DNA of 5,936 nucleotides, taken from Gammaproteobacteria bacterium. GTDB taxonomy: Bacteria; Pseudomonadota; Gammaproteobacteria; GCA-001735895. The position numbers and the translations under genes are program-made. Of the stretch, positions 5,935-5,936 are shown piece by piece. The stretch's first letter is position 1; each line of letters opens with the position of its first letter. The stretch covers positions 1 through 5,936 of the forward strand of contig JANTFY010000154.1 of NCBI GenBank assembly GCA_024763185.1, given 5' to 3'. Under the pieces are notes generated by a model. The model had not been told where the DNA came from, made no database searches, and worked only from the letters and a program-made list of their open reading frames with translations.

Positions 5935-5936
5935 GA

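Overview
The window reads as a stretch of proteobacterial chromosome, most likely from a gammaproteobacterium. This rests on medium G+C, dense same-strand gene packing, and proteins that look like proteobacterial CitA/CitB-type regulators and TctCBA transporters. No species can be named from the sequence alone. Every gene is on the + strand. I see no mobile element, CRISPR array, tRNA or rRNA.

Layout: (1) positions 1-93 hold the last 30 codons of a rhodanese-type sulfurtransferase, an unrelated neighbour. (2) A 283-base non-coding stretch (94-376) carries a perfect palindrome and a possible operator. (3) Positions 377-1996 and 2009-2704 encode a two-component system: a CitA/DcuS-type membrane sensor kinase and a CitB/DcuR-type response regulator, 12 bases apart. 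(4) A 174-base control region (2705-2878) contains a diverged inverted copy of the possible operator, a second long dyad, a promoter-like pair of hexamers and a strong ribosome binding site. (5) Positions 2879-5934 encode a complete tripartite tricarboxylate transporter: periplasmic binding protein TctC, small membrane protein TctB and large permease TctA. tctA ends two bases before the window does.

Likely working model: the kinase senses an external tricarboxylate, probably citrate or a close analogue, through its periplasmic Cache domain. It phosphorylates the regulator, which turns on tctCBA. TctC captures the substrate in the periplasm and delivers it to the TctAB permease, which is driven by an ion gradient.

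The protein families are all known, and I do not see an undescribed system. Three things deserve a second look. A 17-base motif (15 of 17 identical) occurs in both control regions in opposite orientation. The kinase pocket appears to keep most of the citrate contacts known from Klebsiella CitA. A CitAB-type system sits where the classical tct locus has the OmpR-type TctDE pair.
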